A stretch of DNA of 64,000 bases from contig NZ_RJTN01000006.1 of assembly GCF_005497185.1 (NCBI RefSeq), forward strand, positions 102,754-166,753, read 5' to 3'. The stretch comes from Pectobacterium polonicum (GTDB lineage: Bacteria; Pseudomonadota; Gammaproteobacteria; Enterobacterales; Enterobacteriaceae). Position numbers and translations under genes: made by a program. The notes beneath the pieces were generated by a model. The model searched no databases. It was not told where the DNA came from and saw only the letters and a list, made by a program, of their open reading frames with translations. Positions 39,165 to 49,777 of the stretch are shown here, in pieces; position 1 is the stretch's first letter, and each line of letters starts with the position of its first letter.

Positions 39165-41882
39165 ATGGACAAGGAAGGCATCATCGACCGGCGCTATTTC
39201 CACTATTGGGGCAAAGCGCACAGATCAACGGCGTCGTCGGGGGATGACGATTACCACCTGCTGCCTTATCACGGTTTGGATGTAGCGGCCTGTGGCTATT
39301 TCTTGTTAAAGGGGAATTATTTTCAGGCTAGCCATGTACTGCGGGAGCTAGCGTGCGGCGATGATGATGATGTCACGGCATGGTTTACGTATTTTTTGGC
39401 CTGGCACGATATGGGGAAATTTGCCCGCGGCTTCCAGCGTAAATATACCAACCCAGACTCTCCGCTGGTTCAGGCTTCAGGACAGGTCGATACGGCGCGG
39501 CATGACGCGCTAGGTTTCTGGCTGTGGCAAGCGCGTGATGACTTCCCCTTTCTATTGCCTTTCTCTGCGGATTCGCTCACTTCTGCCCCCCAAAAGACGC
39601 TTGATATCTGGCTGAACATCGTTACAGGGCACCATGGCAAGCCACCAGAAGCGCTGAACAAAGGGAGTTTGGCCTTTCATCGTGACGATTATCTGGCAGT
39701 GCAAGAGTACCTGCATGATCTGGAAACGTGCTTTCCTTATGCCTCCGCCTTTCCTACATGCTTTGCGGATAAGGGCTGGCGAAACAGGCTGAAGCAGCAA
39801 AGCTGGGGATTGGCTGGTTTGACCGTACTGGCAGACTGGCTGGGTTCGCGCCAGCAGGACTTCCGTTATTGCAGTACGCCGATGCCGCTTGAAACCTACT
39901 GGCGTGAACGCGCGCTGCCGACGGCAGAAAAGGTCGTTTCGCGTTTGCCACGAACCCCGTCTACTGCTCCTTTCCATTCTATTCAACGGCTCTTCCCCTT
40001 TATTCGGCAACCGACGCCGCTACAACAGCAAGCGCTAGAGGCTGATATTTCCGCTGACGGCCCACAGCTTTTTATTCTGGAAGATGTGACGGGTGCCGGG
40101 AAAACGGAAGCGGCAATGATACTGGCGCATCGACTGATGGCGCAGCGAAAAGCGAGCGGCATTTATGTCGGTCTGCCGACGATGGCGACGGCAAATGCTA
40201 TGTACAAGCGGCTGGCGCAAGCCTATCGCGCATTATATTCACCGGAGCACCATCCTTCGCTGATGTTAGCGCACGGTGCGCGACATATGTCATCCGCCTT
40301 TATGCAATCGCTATGGGAAGGCGACAGTCAGGGGCAGGCGCAGTACGACAAGGAAGAAAACGCCGCCAGCAAAGACTGCAACATCTGGTTTGCGGACTCG
40401 CGCAAGAAAGCGCTGCTGGCAGATATTGGCGTGGGGACGCTCGATCAGGCGCTGATGGCGGTCATGCCGTTCCGCCACCAGTCGCTAAGGGTGCTAGGGC
40501 TACAGAATAAACTGCTGATTCTGGATGAAGTACATGCGTATGACGCCTACATGAGCAAGCTGATCGAGCTGTTGATTGGCTTCCATGCACAACAGGGCGG
40601 TAGCGCGATCATCTTAACGGCGACGTTACCGCTTAATCTGCGAGAAAAGCTGACGCAGGCGTTTGCACAGGGCATAGCGTGCGAGGCTGCACCGCCCGAT
40701 CCTAATGCCACGTATCCGTGGCTAACGCAGTTAACGCGTGAAGGATTGCGGGAAACGAAGCTAGGAACGCGGAAGGAGGTGCAGCGCGAAGTCAAGATTG
40801 TCTGGGTGACTGAGCGATTGCAGGGTATTGAACGCGTGAAGGATGCCGTGGCGGCTGGGCAATCGATCTGTTGGATCAGGAATACGGTGGATGACGCTAT
40901 CGCGGTTTATCGTCAGCTCATTGAGGCGGGTATTGCAGAGGAAAATGTGCTGCTGTTCCACAGCCGTTTTGCCTTTTGCGATCGTATGGCGATTGAAGAA
41001 CGGGCGCTGGCGTGGTTTGGCAAAGACAGTATGCCGGATGAGCGTGCTGGTAAAGTGCTGATTGCCACGCAGGTTGTCGAGCAGTCGCTGGATATTGATG
41101 TCGATAACATGATTAGCGACCTTGCGCCCATCGATCTGCTGATTCAACGAGCAGGGCGGCTACAGAGACATATTCGGTTTCTCGATGGGCGTCGTAAAAC
41201 CGAGGCGGACGCTGCGCCGCTAACGGATGAACGCCCAGCAGCGGTGCTGCATATCATGGCACCGGTCTGGCAACCGGAAGCGGAGGCCGATTGGTTGGGC
41301 GATGAACTGCGCAACAGCGGTTACGTTTATCCCGATCATGCTGCGCTGTGGCGCACGCAGGCGATATTACGCAAACACGGTGCGATAAAAATGCCGGAAG
41401 CGGCGCGTCTGCTGATCAACAGCGTGTATGAAGAACAGATTACGGTGCCTCCGGCCTTGGAGGCAATAGCCTGCACGGTTCTGGGGAAAAACTACGGCCA
41501 GCGTTCTTTTGCACTACAGTCTGCGCTGGCGTTGGTACACGGCTACTGTGCTCAATCCAGCGAGTCTGGCTGGGATGATGACGTGGATATCTCCACCCGC
41601 ATAGGAGAGGAAACGCTGGATCTGTATCTGGCGTGGAAACCGGAACATGATGACCAGTTACCGCAGCCTTATGCCACATCGGACACTTTCGCCTGGGAAC
41701 AGAGCCGCGTGCAGATACGAGTCAGTTGGTGGCAGAAACGTAAAACCGGATTACCGATACTGGAAGATGAGGCATTGGAGCGGTTTCGGCAGCAGTTACA
41801 CCGTCCACAGGCCGAGGTGCTGCTGTTGAATCGGGGTGAGACCCACGCGTTTTATAGCGAACGGATGGGGTTGATGCTATGA
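39165..41882 (+). CDS. cas3: Type I-E CRISPR nuclease-helicase Cas3
   Basis: 905 residues. The N-terminal HD nuclease has 'LAWHDMGKFARGF' (His81-Asp82), 'LPYHGLDVA' and 'VTGHHGKP'. The SF2 helicase follows: Walker A 'DVTGAGKTEAAM' near residue 306, DEVH box 'LLILDEVHAYD' near 452, 'ILTATLP', and motif VI 'QRAGRLQRH'. It is recruited by Cascade to unwind and degrade target DNA. It reads in the same direction as the cas operon but is separated from casA by 571 bp. The start lies 27 bp after the bactofilin gene, so part of its transcription may come from upstream. Confidence 0.97.
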   Translation: MDKEGIIDRRYFHYWGKAHRSTASSGDDDYHLLPYHGLDVAACGYFLLKGNYFQASHVLRELACGDDDDVTAWFTYFLAWHDMGKFARGFQRKYTNPDSPLVQASGQVDTARHDALGFWLWQARDDFPFLLPFSADSLTSAPQKTLDIWLNIVTGHHGKPPEALNKGSLAFHRDDYLAVQEYLHDLETCFPYASAFPTCFADKGWRNRLKQQSWGLAGLTVLADWLGSRQQDFRYCSTPMPLETYWRERALPTAEKVVSRLPRTPSTAPFHSIQRLFPFIRQPTPLQQQALEADISADGPQLFILEDVTGAGKTEAAMILAHRLMAQRKASGIYVGLPTMATANAMYKRLAQAYRALYSPEHHPSLMLAHGARHMSSAFMQSLWEGDSQGQAQYDKEENAASKDCNIWFADSRKKALLADIGVGTLDQALMAVMPFRHQSLRVLGLQNKLLILDEVHAYDAYMSKLIELLIGFHAQQGGSAIILTATLPLNLREKLTQAFAQGIACEAAPPDPNATYPWLTQLTREGLRETKLGTRKEVQREVKIVWVTERLQGIERVKDAVAAGQSICWIRNTVDDAIAVYRQLIEAGIAEENVLLFHSRFAFCDRMAIEERALAWFGKDSMPDERAGKVLIATQVVEQSLDIDVDNMISDLAPIDLLIQRAGRLQRHIRFLDGRRKTEADAAPLTDERPAAVLHIMAPVWQPEAEADWLGDELRNSGYVYPDHAALWRTQAILRKHGAIKMPEAARLLINSVYEEQITVPPALEAIACTVLGKNYGQRSFALQSALALVHGYCAQSSESGWDDDVDISTRIGEETLDLYLAWKPEHDDQLPQPYATSDTFAWEQSRVQIRVSWWQKRKTGLPILEDEALERFRQQLHRPQAEVLLLNRGETHAFYSERMGLML

Positions 41883-41892
41883 CATTTCTTAC

Positions 41893-41922
41893 ATTGTCAG
41901 GCCACCAAATTGGTGGCCTGAC
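41893..41922 (+). terminator. Strong hairpin after cas3
   Basis: Perfect stem GTCAGGCCACC / GGTGGCCTGAC with a 5-nt AAATT loop, 11 bp after the cas3 stop. The T tract is poor (CTCGTTATT), so it may be a weak or rho-assisted terminator. Confidence 0.5.
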
Positions 41923-41940
41923 TCGTTATTAACCTTCTCG

Positions 41941-42018
41941 CGGTTTGTCCCCGCTGGCGCGGGGAAGTATGAAGCACTTCCGAGATACTCGGTTTATCCC
42001 CGTTGGTACGGGGAACGC
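41941..42018 (-). CRISPR. Minus-strand two-repeat mini-CRISPR with degenerate repeats (CreR-like RNA)
   Basis: On the minus strand: repeat 42018-41990, GCGTTCCCCGTACCAACGGG..., with substitutions at positions 2, 11, 12 and 16 of the 29-nt consensus; a 20-nt spacer 41989-41970 (AGTATCTCGGAAGTGCTTCA); and a second repeat 41969-41941 beginning TACTTCCCCG. The 8-nt crRNA 5' handle ATAAACCG is intact in the first repeat. The C11-to-T and G16-to-A changes are compensatory, so the Cas6e hairpin stem is kept. The spacer is 12 nt shorter than the usual 32, i.e. two 6-nt Cas7 steps. It is oriented opposite to the arrays at 48430 and 51578. Its guide matches 42067-42081 next to an AAG PAM. Confidence 0.8.
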
Positions 42019-42061
42019 TAACTAGTTAAATTTAGCATATCGCTAAGCTTTTACCGCCGAT

Positions 42062-42084
42062 TTCTTCACATCCGAAATACTCTT
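42062..42084 (-). promoter_or_regulatory. Target site of the mini-CRISPR guide, with AAG PAM
   Basis: Minus strand AAG (42084-42082) then AGTATTTCGGATGTG (42081-42067). Compared with the mini-CRISPR spacer the first 15 positions differ only at 6 and 12, which are the unpaired, flipped-out positions in type I-E Cascade. From position 16 on, pairing is lost. The PAM overlaps the first two bases of a -35-like TTGTAA on the plus strand. Confidence 0.75.
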
Positions 42085-42110
42085 GTAATTTCTATCATCT
42101 CTTCTATATT
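42083..42110 (+). promoter_or_regulatory. Candidate sigma70 promoter toward casA
   Basis: TTGTAA (42083-42088), 16 bp spacing, TATATT (42105-42110). It would give a ~340-nt leader before casA. A second candidate is TTGACA at 42180-42185 with a poor -10 (TGTGTT, 42203-42208). The surrounding region (42040-42300) is AT-rich, as in the H-NS-silenced cas promoter region of E. coli. Confidence 0.5.
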
Positions 42111-42125
42111 TCTATTTGTTGCCTG

Positions 42126-42177
42126 AATCCATTAAGTGGTGTTCAAGCACAAGGTACTGAACACTCACTAATGGATT
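42126..42177. repeat. 20-bp-arm inverted repeat in the cas promoter region
   Basis: Arms 42126-42145 (AATCCATTAAGTGGTGTTCA) and 42158-42177 (TGAACACTCACTAATGGATT) pair at 16 of 20 positions around a 12-nt centre. It lies just downstream of the first promoter candidate and directly upstream of the TTGACA of the second: either an operator or a leader hairpin. Confidence 0.6.
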
Positions 42178-44644
<2,467 letters not shown>

Positions 44645-44647
44645 CTG

Positions 44648-45715
44648 ATGACCACTTTTATCCAGCTTCACTTTTTAACCGCTTATCCATCTTCCAATCT
44701 GAACCGTGATGATGCGGGTCGCCCGAAAACCGCCATCGTTGGCGGCGTCGAGCGTTTGCGGGTGTCCTCGCAGAGCCTGAAACGTGCATGGCGTACCTCT
44801 GAGGTGTTTGAAGACGCACTTGATGGATATATCGGCACCCGCAGCCGCCGTTTAGGGCGTGAGGTATACAACGCGCTGATTGCCAGAGGCATGGTTGAAA
44901 AGCTGGCAGATAAAGCGGCGCTGAGTATCGCAGCCCAGTTTGGTAAACCGAAGAAAGAAGAGAAAGACAGTAAAGATCCGCTGGAAAAGTATGATATCGA
45001 ACAGCTTGCACATATCAGCGTGCAGGAAAAAGCGCGGATCGATCAATTGATCGCCCAGCTAGCGACAGAATCGCGTGAGCCAAATAGTGAAGAGCTGAAA
45101 CTGTTGCGCAAAGAGACTGCCAGCGTCGATATCGCGCTGTTTGGTCGTATGCTGGCCTCCAGCCAGGAGTTCAATATTGAAGCGGCGTGTCAGGTCGCGC
45201 ACGCGCTGGGCGTGAGTGCCGTTACCATCGAAGATGACTTCTTTACGGCAGTGGATGACTTGAATACGGCAGCCGACAGCGGCTCGGCGCATATGGGCGA
45301 GCAGGGCTTTGCTTCGGCGCTGTTCTATCACTATGTCTGCATTAACCGCGATCTGCTGCTGGAAAACCTGAATAACGATGAAGCGCTGGTGGCGCGGACC
45401 CTGCGTGCGCTGACGGAAACGGTGCTGACCGTATCACCGGGCGGCAAGCAGAACAGCTTTGCCAGCCGAGCGCTGGCGAGCTATGCGCTGGCAGAAAAGG
45501 GAAGCGATCAGCCGCGTACTTTGTCGGTCGCGTTTTTCAAACCTATTCGCAGTGACAATCAGGTCAATGACGCCATCGATCTGTTGCGTAAGCAAAAAAC
45601 CAAGTTTGACCGGGTGTACGCCTCTGCGGGCAGCGTTCCTGCCTACGAGCTGAACGTGGAAGCCGACAGCGAGGGCGGATCGCTGCAAGGGTTACTGGAT
45701 TTTATCAGCCAGTAG
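44648..45715 (+). CDS. casC: Cascade backbone subunit CasC (Cas7e)
   Basis: 355 residues. RAMP-type backbone protein, six copies of which usually coat the crRNA, one per 6 nt. 'HFLTAYPSSNLNRDDAGRPK' and 'GVERLRVSSQSLKRAWRTS' are the family N-terminal signatures; 'PGGKQNSFASRALASYAL' matches the thumb/palm region. It starts 3 bp after casB. Confidence 0.96.
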   Translation: MTTFIQLHFLTAYPSSNLNRDDAGRPKTAIVGGVERLRVSSQSLKRAWRTSEVFEDALDGYIGTRSRRLGREVYNALIARGMVEKLADKAALSIAAQFGKPKKEEKDSKDPLEKYDIEQLAHISVQEKARIDQLIAQLATESREPNSEELKLLRKETASVDIALFGRMLASSQEFNIEAACQVAHALGVSAVTIEDDFFTAVDDLNTAADSGSAHMGEQGFASALFYHYVCINRDLLLENLNNDEALVARTLRALTETVLTVSPGGKQNSFASRALASYALAEKGSDQPRTLSVAFFKPIRSDNQVNDAIDLLRKQKTKFDRVYASAGSVPAYELNVEADSEGGSLQGLLDFISQ

Positions 45716-45724
45716 GAGCGCGCG

Positions 45725-46459
45725 ATGGATAACTATCTGGTCTTCCAGATCTATGCCCCACTGGTGTCATGGGGAGAAGCGGCGGTCGGTGAAGTACGCC
45801 ACACCTCAACGGTGCCTAGCCGTTCCGCCCTGTTGGGGCTGTTGGCGGCAGCGCTGGGGATTCGGCGTGACGATCGGGCAGCACTGGCTGAGTTTAACCG
45901 GCATTACTCTGTGGCGGTGCGGCCGCTTTCCGATCGTGAAACCTGGCTGAATGACTACCACACGGTGCAGATGCCGAAAGAAAATCGCAAAGTGCCACGC
46001 TATACCCGGCGTGATGAACTGCGGCCGGAGGCGGGGCAATCACCTGAAACCATGCTGACCTCACGCGAATACCGTTGTGATGCCTATTACCACATTGCCA
46101 TTAGCGTCACGCCGGGTGCGCCTTATTCGCTAACTGCGCTGCGTGATGCGCTGTTATCTCCCGTGTTCGCGCTCTATTTCGGGCGTAAAAGCTGTCCGCC
46201 CGCTCTGCCGCTGGCACCGCACCTATTTTCAGGCACGCTGGCCGAGGTGTGGCAGCAGGCAAGACTGACGCCTGCATTGAACGATCTCGCCTTGCAGTCG
46301 ATCGGTCGTGCCGAAGGGCTGTGCTACTGGGAACAGGAAAGCGATACGGGATTAACGCCGCAATACCGTGTGTTGCGTAACGATCAGCCCGCCGATCGAC
46401 GGCGTTGGCAGTTCACTTCCCGCGTGCAATACGTCGGTAGTGAAAAGGGAGAGGAATAA
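45725..46459 (+). CDS. casD: Cascade subunit CasD (Cas5e)
   Basis: 244 residues. It binds the 5' handle of the crRNA. 'MDNYLVFQIYAPLVSWGEAA' and 'RHTSTVPSRSALLGLLAAAL' are the Cas5e signatures; 'ALYFGRKSCPPALPL' lies in the handle-binding part. Its stop overlaps the casE start by one base (TAATG). Confidence 0.95.
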   Translation: MDNYLVFQIYAPLVSWGEAAVGEVRHTSTVPSRSALLGLLAAALGIRRDDRAALAEFNRHYSVAVRPLSDRETWLNDYHTVQMPKENRKVPRYTRRDELRPEAGQSPETMLTSREYRCDAYYHIAISVTPGAPYSLTALRDALLSPVFALYFGRKSCPPALPLAPHLFSGTLAEVWQQARLTPALNDLALQSIGRAEGLCYWEQESDTGLTPQYRVLRNDQPADRRRWQFTSRVQYVGSEKGEE

Positions 46460-47106
46460 TGTATTTTTCCAGAATAACGCTGAACCTTAGTGCGTTACCG
46501 CATGCCATGGCGACAAAGCGATTACACGCAGGAGGCTATGCCAGCCACCAATGGCTCTGGCAATTATTTCCCGACCAGCCACAGCGGTCGTTCCTTTTTC
46601 GTGAAGAGGAACAAGAGACCAAGAACTTATTTTATCTGCTCTCCAAACAGGCACCGCAGATTGACCATAATCTGTTTCGAGTGGAAACCAAACCGTATCA
46701 ACCGCAGTGGCATAACGGCATGACGCTGGCATTTTCGCTACGTGCTAATCCGGTGGTCACGCGAGACGGCAAGCGGAGCGATGTGCTGATGGATGCGCGC
46801 CATCAGGCGAAAGCGGCCGGGCTATCTGGTGTGGCATTGTGGCAGCATCAACAGCAGCGTGCTCATGACTGGCTGGTGCGTCAGGGGGAAAACGCGGGCT
46901 TTGCGGTGTCGTCGTGTCGGGTCGATGGCTATCAACGCCACCGCCTGAATAAGCCCGGCCAGTCGGCTGCGATCGTGTTCAGCAGCGTGGATTATGACGG
47001 CGTGCTTCACATTACGGATGCTGAGCGGTTTGCGGCATCTGTCCGACAGGGATTAGGAAAAAGCAAAGCATTGGGGTGCGGCCTGCTGTTGCTGAAACGG
47101 GCGTAG
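46459..47106 (+). CDS. casE: crRNA endonuclease CasE (Cas6e)
   Basis: 215 residues, tandem ferredoxin-like folds. 'LHAGGYASHQWLWQLFP' contains the catalytic-site His region and 'RQGLGKSKALGCGLLLL' the C-terminal glycine-rich loop. It cuts each repeat at the 3' base of its hairpin, leaving the ATAAACCG handle, and stays bound to the hairpin. Both mini-CRISPR repeats at 41941-42018 keep the stem this enzyme needs. Confidence 0.95.
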   Translation: MYFSRITLNLSALPHAMATKRLHAGGYASHQWLWQLFPDQPQRSFLFREEEQETKNLFYLLSKQAPQIDHNLFRVETKPYQPQWHNGMTLAFSLRANPVVTRDGKRSDVLMDARHQAKAAGLSGVALWQHQQQRAHDWLVRQGENAGFAVSSCRVDGYQRHRLNKPGQSAAIVFSSVDYDGVLHITDAERFAASVRQGLGKSKALGCGLLLLKRA

Positions 47107-47133
47107 CCTGCCCCGTTACAGGGAGAGTTAACG

Positions 47134-48051
47134 ATGTATGTTCCGCTTAACCCGATCCCGCTCAAGGATCGGGTTTCACTCATCTTTCTGCAATACGGGC
47201 AGATTGATGTCATTGACGGTGCGTTTGTGCTGGTGGATAAAACCGGCGTGCGCACGCATATTCCCGTGGGGTCGGTTGCCTGCATCATGCTGGAACCGGG
47301 CTCGCGGGTTTCTCATGCTGCCGTGCGACTGGCAGCAACGGTTGGCACGCTGCTGGTGTGGGTCGGCGAAGCGGGCGTGCGGCTGTATGCGTCCGGTCAG
47401 CCCGGTGGTGCACGGTCGGACAAATTGCTCTATCAGGCCAAACTGGCGCTGGATGAGGAATTGCGCCTGAAGGTGGTGCGCAAAATGTTTGAGCTACGTT
47501 TTGGTGAACCAGCACCGAGCCGCCGTTCGGTCGATCAGCTCAGGGGGATTGAAGGTGCCCGCGTGCGCCAAACCTATACGCTGCTGGCGCAGCAGTATGG
47601 CGTGAAATGGAATGGCCGACGTTACGATCCGAAAGACTGGGAACGAGGCGACAAGGTTAATCAGTGCATAAGTGCGGCGACGTCCTGCCTGTACGGTATT
47701 ACGGAAGCTGCGGTGCTGGCGGCGGGTTACGCCCCAGCGATCGGGTTTGTCCACAGCGGCAAACCGCTTTCTTTTGTTTACGACATTGCCGACATCATCA
47801 AATTCGAGGGTGTGGTGGCGAAAGCCTTTGAAATTGCAGCCCGTAACCCTGCCGAACCCGATCGTGAAGTACGGCTTGCCTGCCGTGATATTTTCCGCAG
47901 CCAGAAAACGCTGAGCAAACTAATTCCCCTGATTGAAGAGGTGTTGTCTGCGGGGGGGATTACGCCGCCGCTACCGCCGGACGATGCACAGCCGCCGGCG
48001 ATCCCAGAGCCGAAACCGTTTGGTGACAGTGGTCATCGGGGGCAGGGTTAA
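47134..48051 (+). CDS. cas1: CRISPR integrase Cas1 (type I-E)
   Basis: 305 residues. The catalytic metal site is visible: Glu in 'RGIEGARVRQTY', His in 'GFVHSGKP' and Asp in 'VYDIADIIKFE'. With Cas2 it inserts new spacers next to the leader. 27 bp after casE with a GGAGAG ribosome site. The Pro-rich C-terminal tail (PPLPPDDAQPPAIPEP) is typical of I-E Cas1. Confidence 0.96.
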   Translation: MYVPLNPIPLKDRVSLIFLQYGQIDVIDGAFVLVDKTGVRTHIPVGSVACIMLEPGSRVSHAAVRLAATVGTLLVWVGEAGVRLYASGQPGGARSDKLLYQAKLALDEELRLKVVRKMFELRFGEPAPSRRSVDQLRGIEGARVRQTYTLLAQQYGVKWNGRRYDPKDWERGDKVNQCISAATSCLYGITEAAVLAAGYAPAIGFVHSGKPLSFVYDIADIIKFEGVVAKAFEIAARNPAEPDREVRLACRDIFRSQKTLSKLIPLIEEVLSAGGITPPLPPDDAQPPAIPEPKPFGDSGHRGQG

Positions 48052-48345
<294 letters not shown>

Positions 48346-48429
48346 GTTAACGATCTTTAACAACATGGAAAAATCGGTGGGATTTTCTCTACCGAAAAAA
48401 GTGTTATAAAACAAATCTCTATTTTTAGA
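48346..48429 (+). promoter_or_regulatory. CRISPR leader 1
   Basis: AT-rich leader; 'GGTGGGATTTTCTCTACCG' and 'AAAGTGTTATAAAACAAAT' correspond to the leader just before the first repeat in E. coli. A perfect IHF consensus match AATCAATAAGTTA (48337-48349) overlaps the cas2 stop. Drives array transcription and marks the integration end. Confidence 0.8.
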
Positions 48430-48824
48430 GTGTTCCCCGCGCCAGCGGGGATAAACCGAGGATACTGTGCAGCATCAAATGTCGCACCGTGTGTTCCCCG
48501 CGCCAGCGGGGATAAACCGATAGACGCGCTCGTTGTAATCGCGCCAAACGGGTGTTCCCCGCGCCAGCGGGGATAAACCGTAATACAGATTTTCGTTAAC
48601 TTTTGACTTCAGGTGTTCCCCGCGCCAGCGGGGATAAACCGTTTTTGACGCCGTACAGGGTATCGCCTTCTATGAGTTCCCCGCGCTAGCGGGGATAAAC
48701 CGAGCGGGTGGGTTGGCTTTAGTGGTTGGACTTAGTGTTCCCCGCGCCAGCGGGGATAAACCGCTATAGACTGTCGGTGCCGGAACTTCCCACCAGTGTT
48801 CCCCGCGCGAGCGGGGATAAACCC
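48430..48824 (+). CRISPR. Type I-E CRISPR array 1 (7 repeats, 6 spacers)
   Basis: 29-nt repeats GTGTTCCCCGCGCCAGCGGG + GATAAACCG start at 48430, 48491, 48552, 48613, 48674, 48735 and 48796 with 32-nt spacers. Repeat 5 (GAG start, C-to-T in the loop) and repeat 7 (GCGCGAGC centre, ending CCC instead of CCG) are degenerate; repeat 7 marks the leader-distal end. A toxin-antitoxin module follows 11 bp later. Confidence 0.98.
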
Positions 48825-48835
48825 TAATCCGTTCG

Positions 48836-49207
48836 CTAAAGAATTAGCTGTTCTGGCTCACAGTTGTACAGCTTAGCTAGCTTTTTTCGGGTGCGTTTCT
48901 GCGGTCTTGAATCTGGGGATTCAAGCTGAGAGACGGCGGCTTGGGTAATGCCAAGTGCGGTTGCAACCTCTTGCTGTGAGAGGCCCCTAAAAATTCGCCA
49001 GGCTGCCTGTAAGCTGATGTCTTGATCAATGTGAATACTCACTACTTCATGAGGAATGGAAACATCATCCTCTTCGCTATGAGCGTAGGGAATGCTCTCA
49101 TAAAGGGCGGGTTCATCAGCGTTTGCGATAAGTTTCTGGTATAACTCATACGGAACAACAGCATATTCAGGTTTACCGCTTTTATCCCGAATGACTTGTA
49201 TGCTCAT
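48836..49207 (-). CDS. HTH antitoxin of a RelE/ParE-type toxin-antitoxin pair
   Basis: 123 residues from the ATG at 49207 (GGAG upstream). A short N-terminal toxin-binding-like segment ('AVVPYELYQKLIANADEPAL') is followed by an XRE-type HTH 'GLSQQEVATALGITQAAVSQ' (residues ~74-93). The gene ends 11 bp from the last repeat of array 1, and its final ~40 bp recur at 49712-49754. It lies downstream of its toxin, the HigBA-like gene order. Confidence 0.85.
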   Translation of the reverse strand: MSIQVIRDKSGKPEYAVVPYELYQKLIANADEPALYESIPYAHSEEDDVSIPHEVVSIHIDQDISLQAAWRIFRGLSQQEVATALGITQAAVSQLESPDSRPQKRTRKKLAKLYNCEPEQLIL

Positions 49208-49280
49208 AGTGTATTGCTCCAACATTTTCTTGCGATGGGTAAAAATCAGTTGTGGTGTAAAGAGGGATACGCTTCCCTCC

Positions 49281-49541
49281 TCAATATGTCGTTGTGGTCC
49301 TTCGCTTGACTTCAAGTATCTCGCACACTTGTGGTTCGCCGTTGATGAGCTCAAAGATAATGCGGTAATCTCCAACTCGTAGACGATACCGTTTGCCAGA
49401 CGATTCGAGTTTTTTCAGATCCAGATTCACATCTGGAAATGTACTAAGCTCGCCCACTTTGTCTTTGATTCGTCTTCGATATCTGGTGTCAATTGTGCCG
49501 AGTTGTTTTAATGCCCGTTTTGACCAACTAACCTTAGTCAT
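49281..49541 (-). CDS. RelE/ParE-family toxin
   Basis: 86 residues. 'VSWSKRALKQLGTIDTRYRR' and 'DLKKLESSGKRYRLRVGDYR' followed by 'IIFELINGEPQVCEILEVKRR' form a complete RelE/ParE superfamily fold; the basic C-terminal strand suits ribosome-dependent mRNA cleavage, though a gyrase target cannot be excluded. It is followed after 73 bp by its HTH antitoxin. The pair is embedded between CRISPR repeats. Confidence 0.88.
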   Translation of the reverse strand: MTKVSWSKRALKQLGTIDTRYRRRIKDKVGELSTFPDVNLDLKKLESSGKRYRLRVGDYRIIFELINGEPQVCEILEVKRRTTTTY

Positions 49542-49637
49542 GAATCCCTCAAACGAAAGTCTTCCCTGATATAAGTTAATTATAAGACAATTTAACGATT
49601 TTTCTTATTTTTTGTTTATGATTTTGCTGTGCCTTCA

Positions 49638-49711
49638 GGGATAAACCGTGGCTGCGCAATTCTGTGATGCGTGGCAATGCGAATCTTCCCCGCGCCAGCG
49701 GGGATAAACCC
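49638..49711 (+). CRISPR. Relict repeat-spacer-repeat between the toxin-antitoxin module and higA
   Basis: An 11-nt repeat end (GGGATAAACCG, 49638-49648), a 34-nt spacer, then a repeat at 49683-49711 that starts ATC and ends CCC. It has the same orientation as the arrays. It is directly followed by a second copy of the antitoxin 3' end (49712-49754). Confidence 0.8.
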
Positions 49712-49754
49712 TAATCCGTGGGAATCGCTAAAGAATTAGCTGTTCTAGCTGACA
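49712..49754 (-). repeat. Duplicated antitoxin 3' tail
   Basis: 'CTAATCCGT...TCGCTAAAGAATTAGCTGTTCT' repeats the sequence that follows array 1 at 48824-48857, with a small insertion (GGGAA) and few changes. Both copies follow a CRISPR repeat ending in CCC. Confidence 0.8.
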
Positions 49755-49777
49755 GAGTATTACCGGAGGAATAAAGA

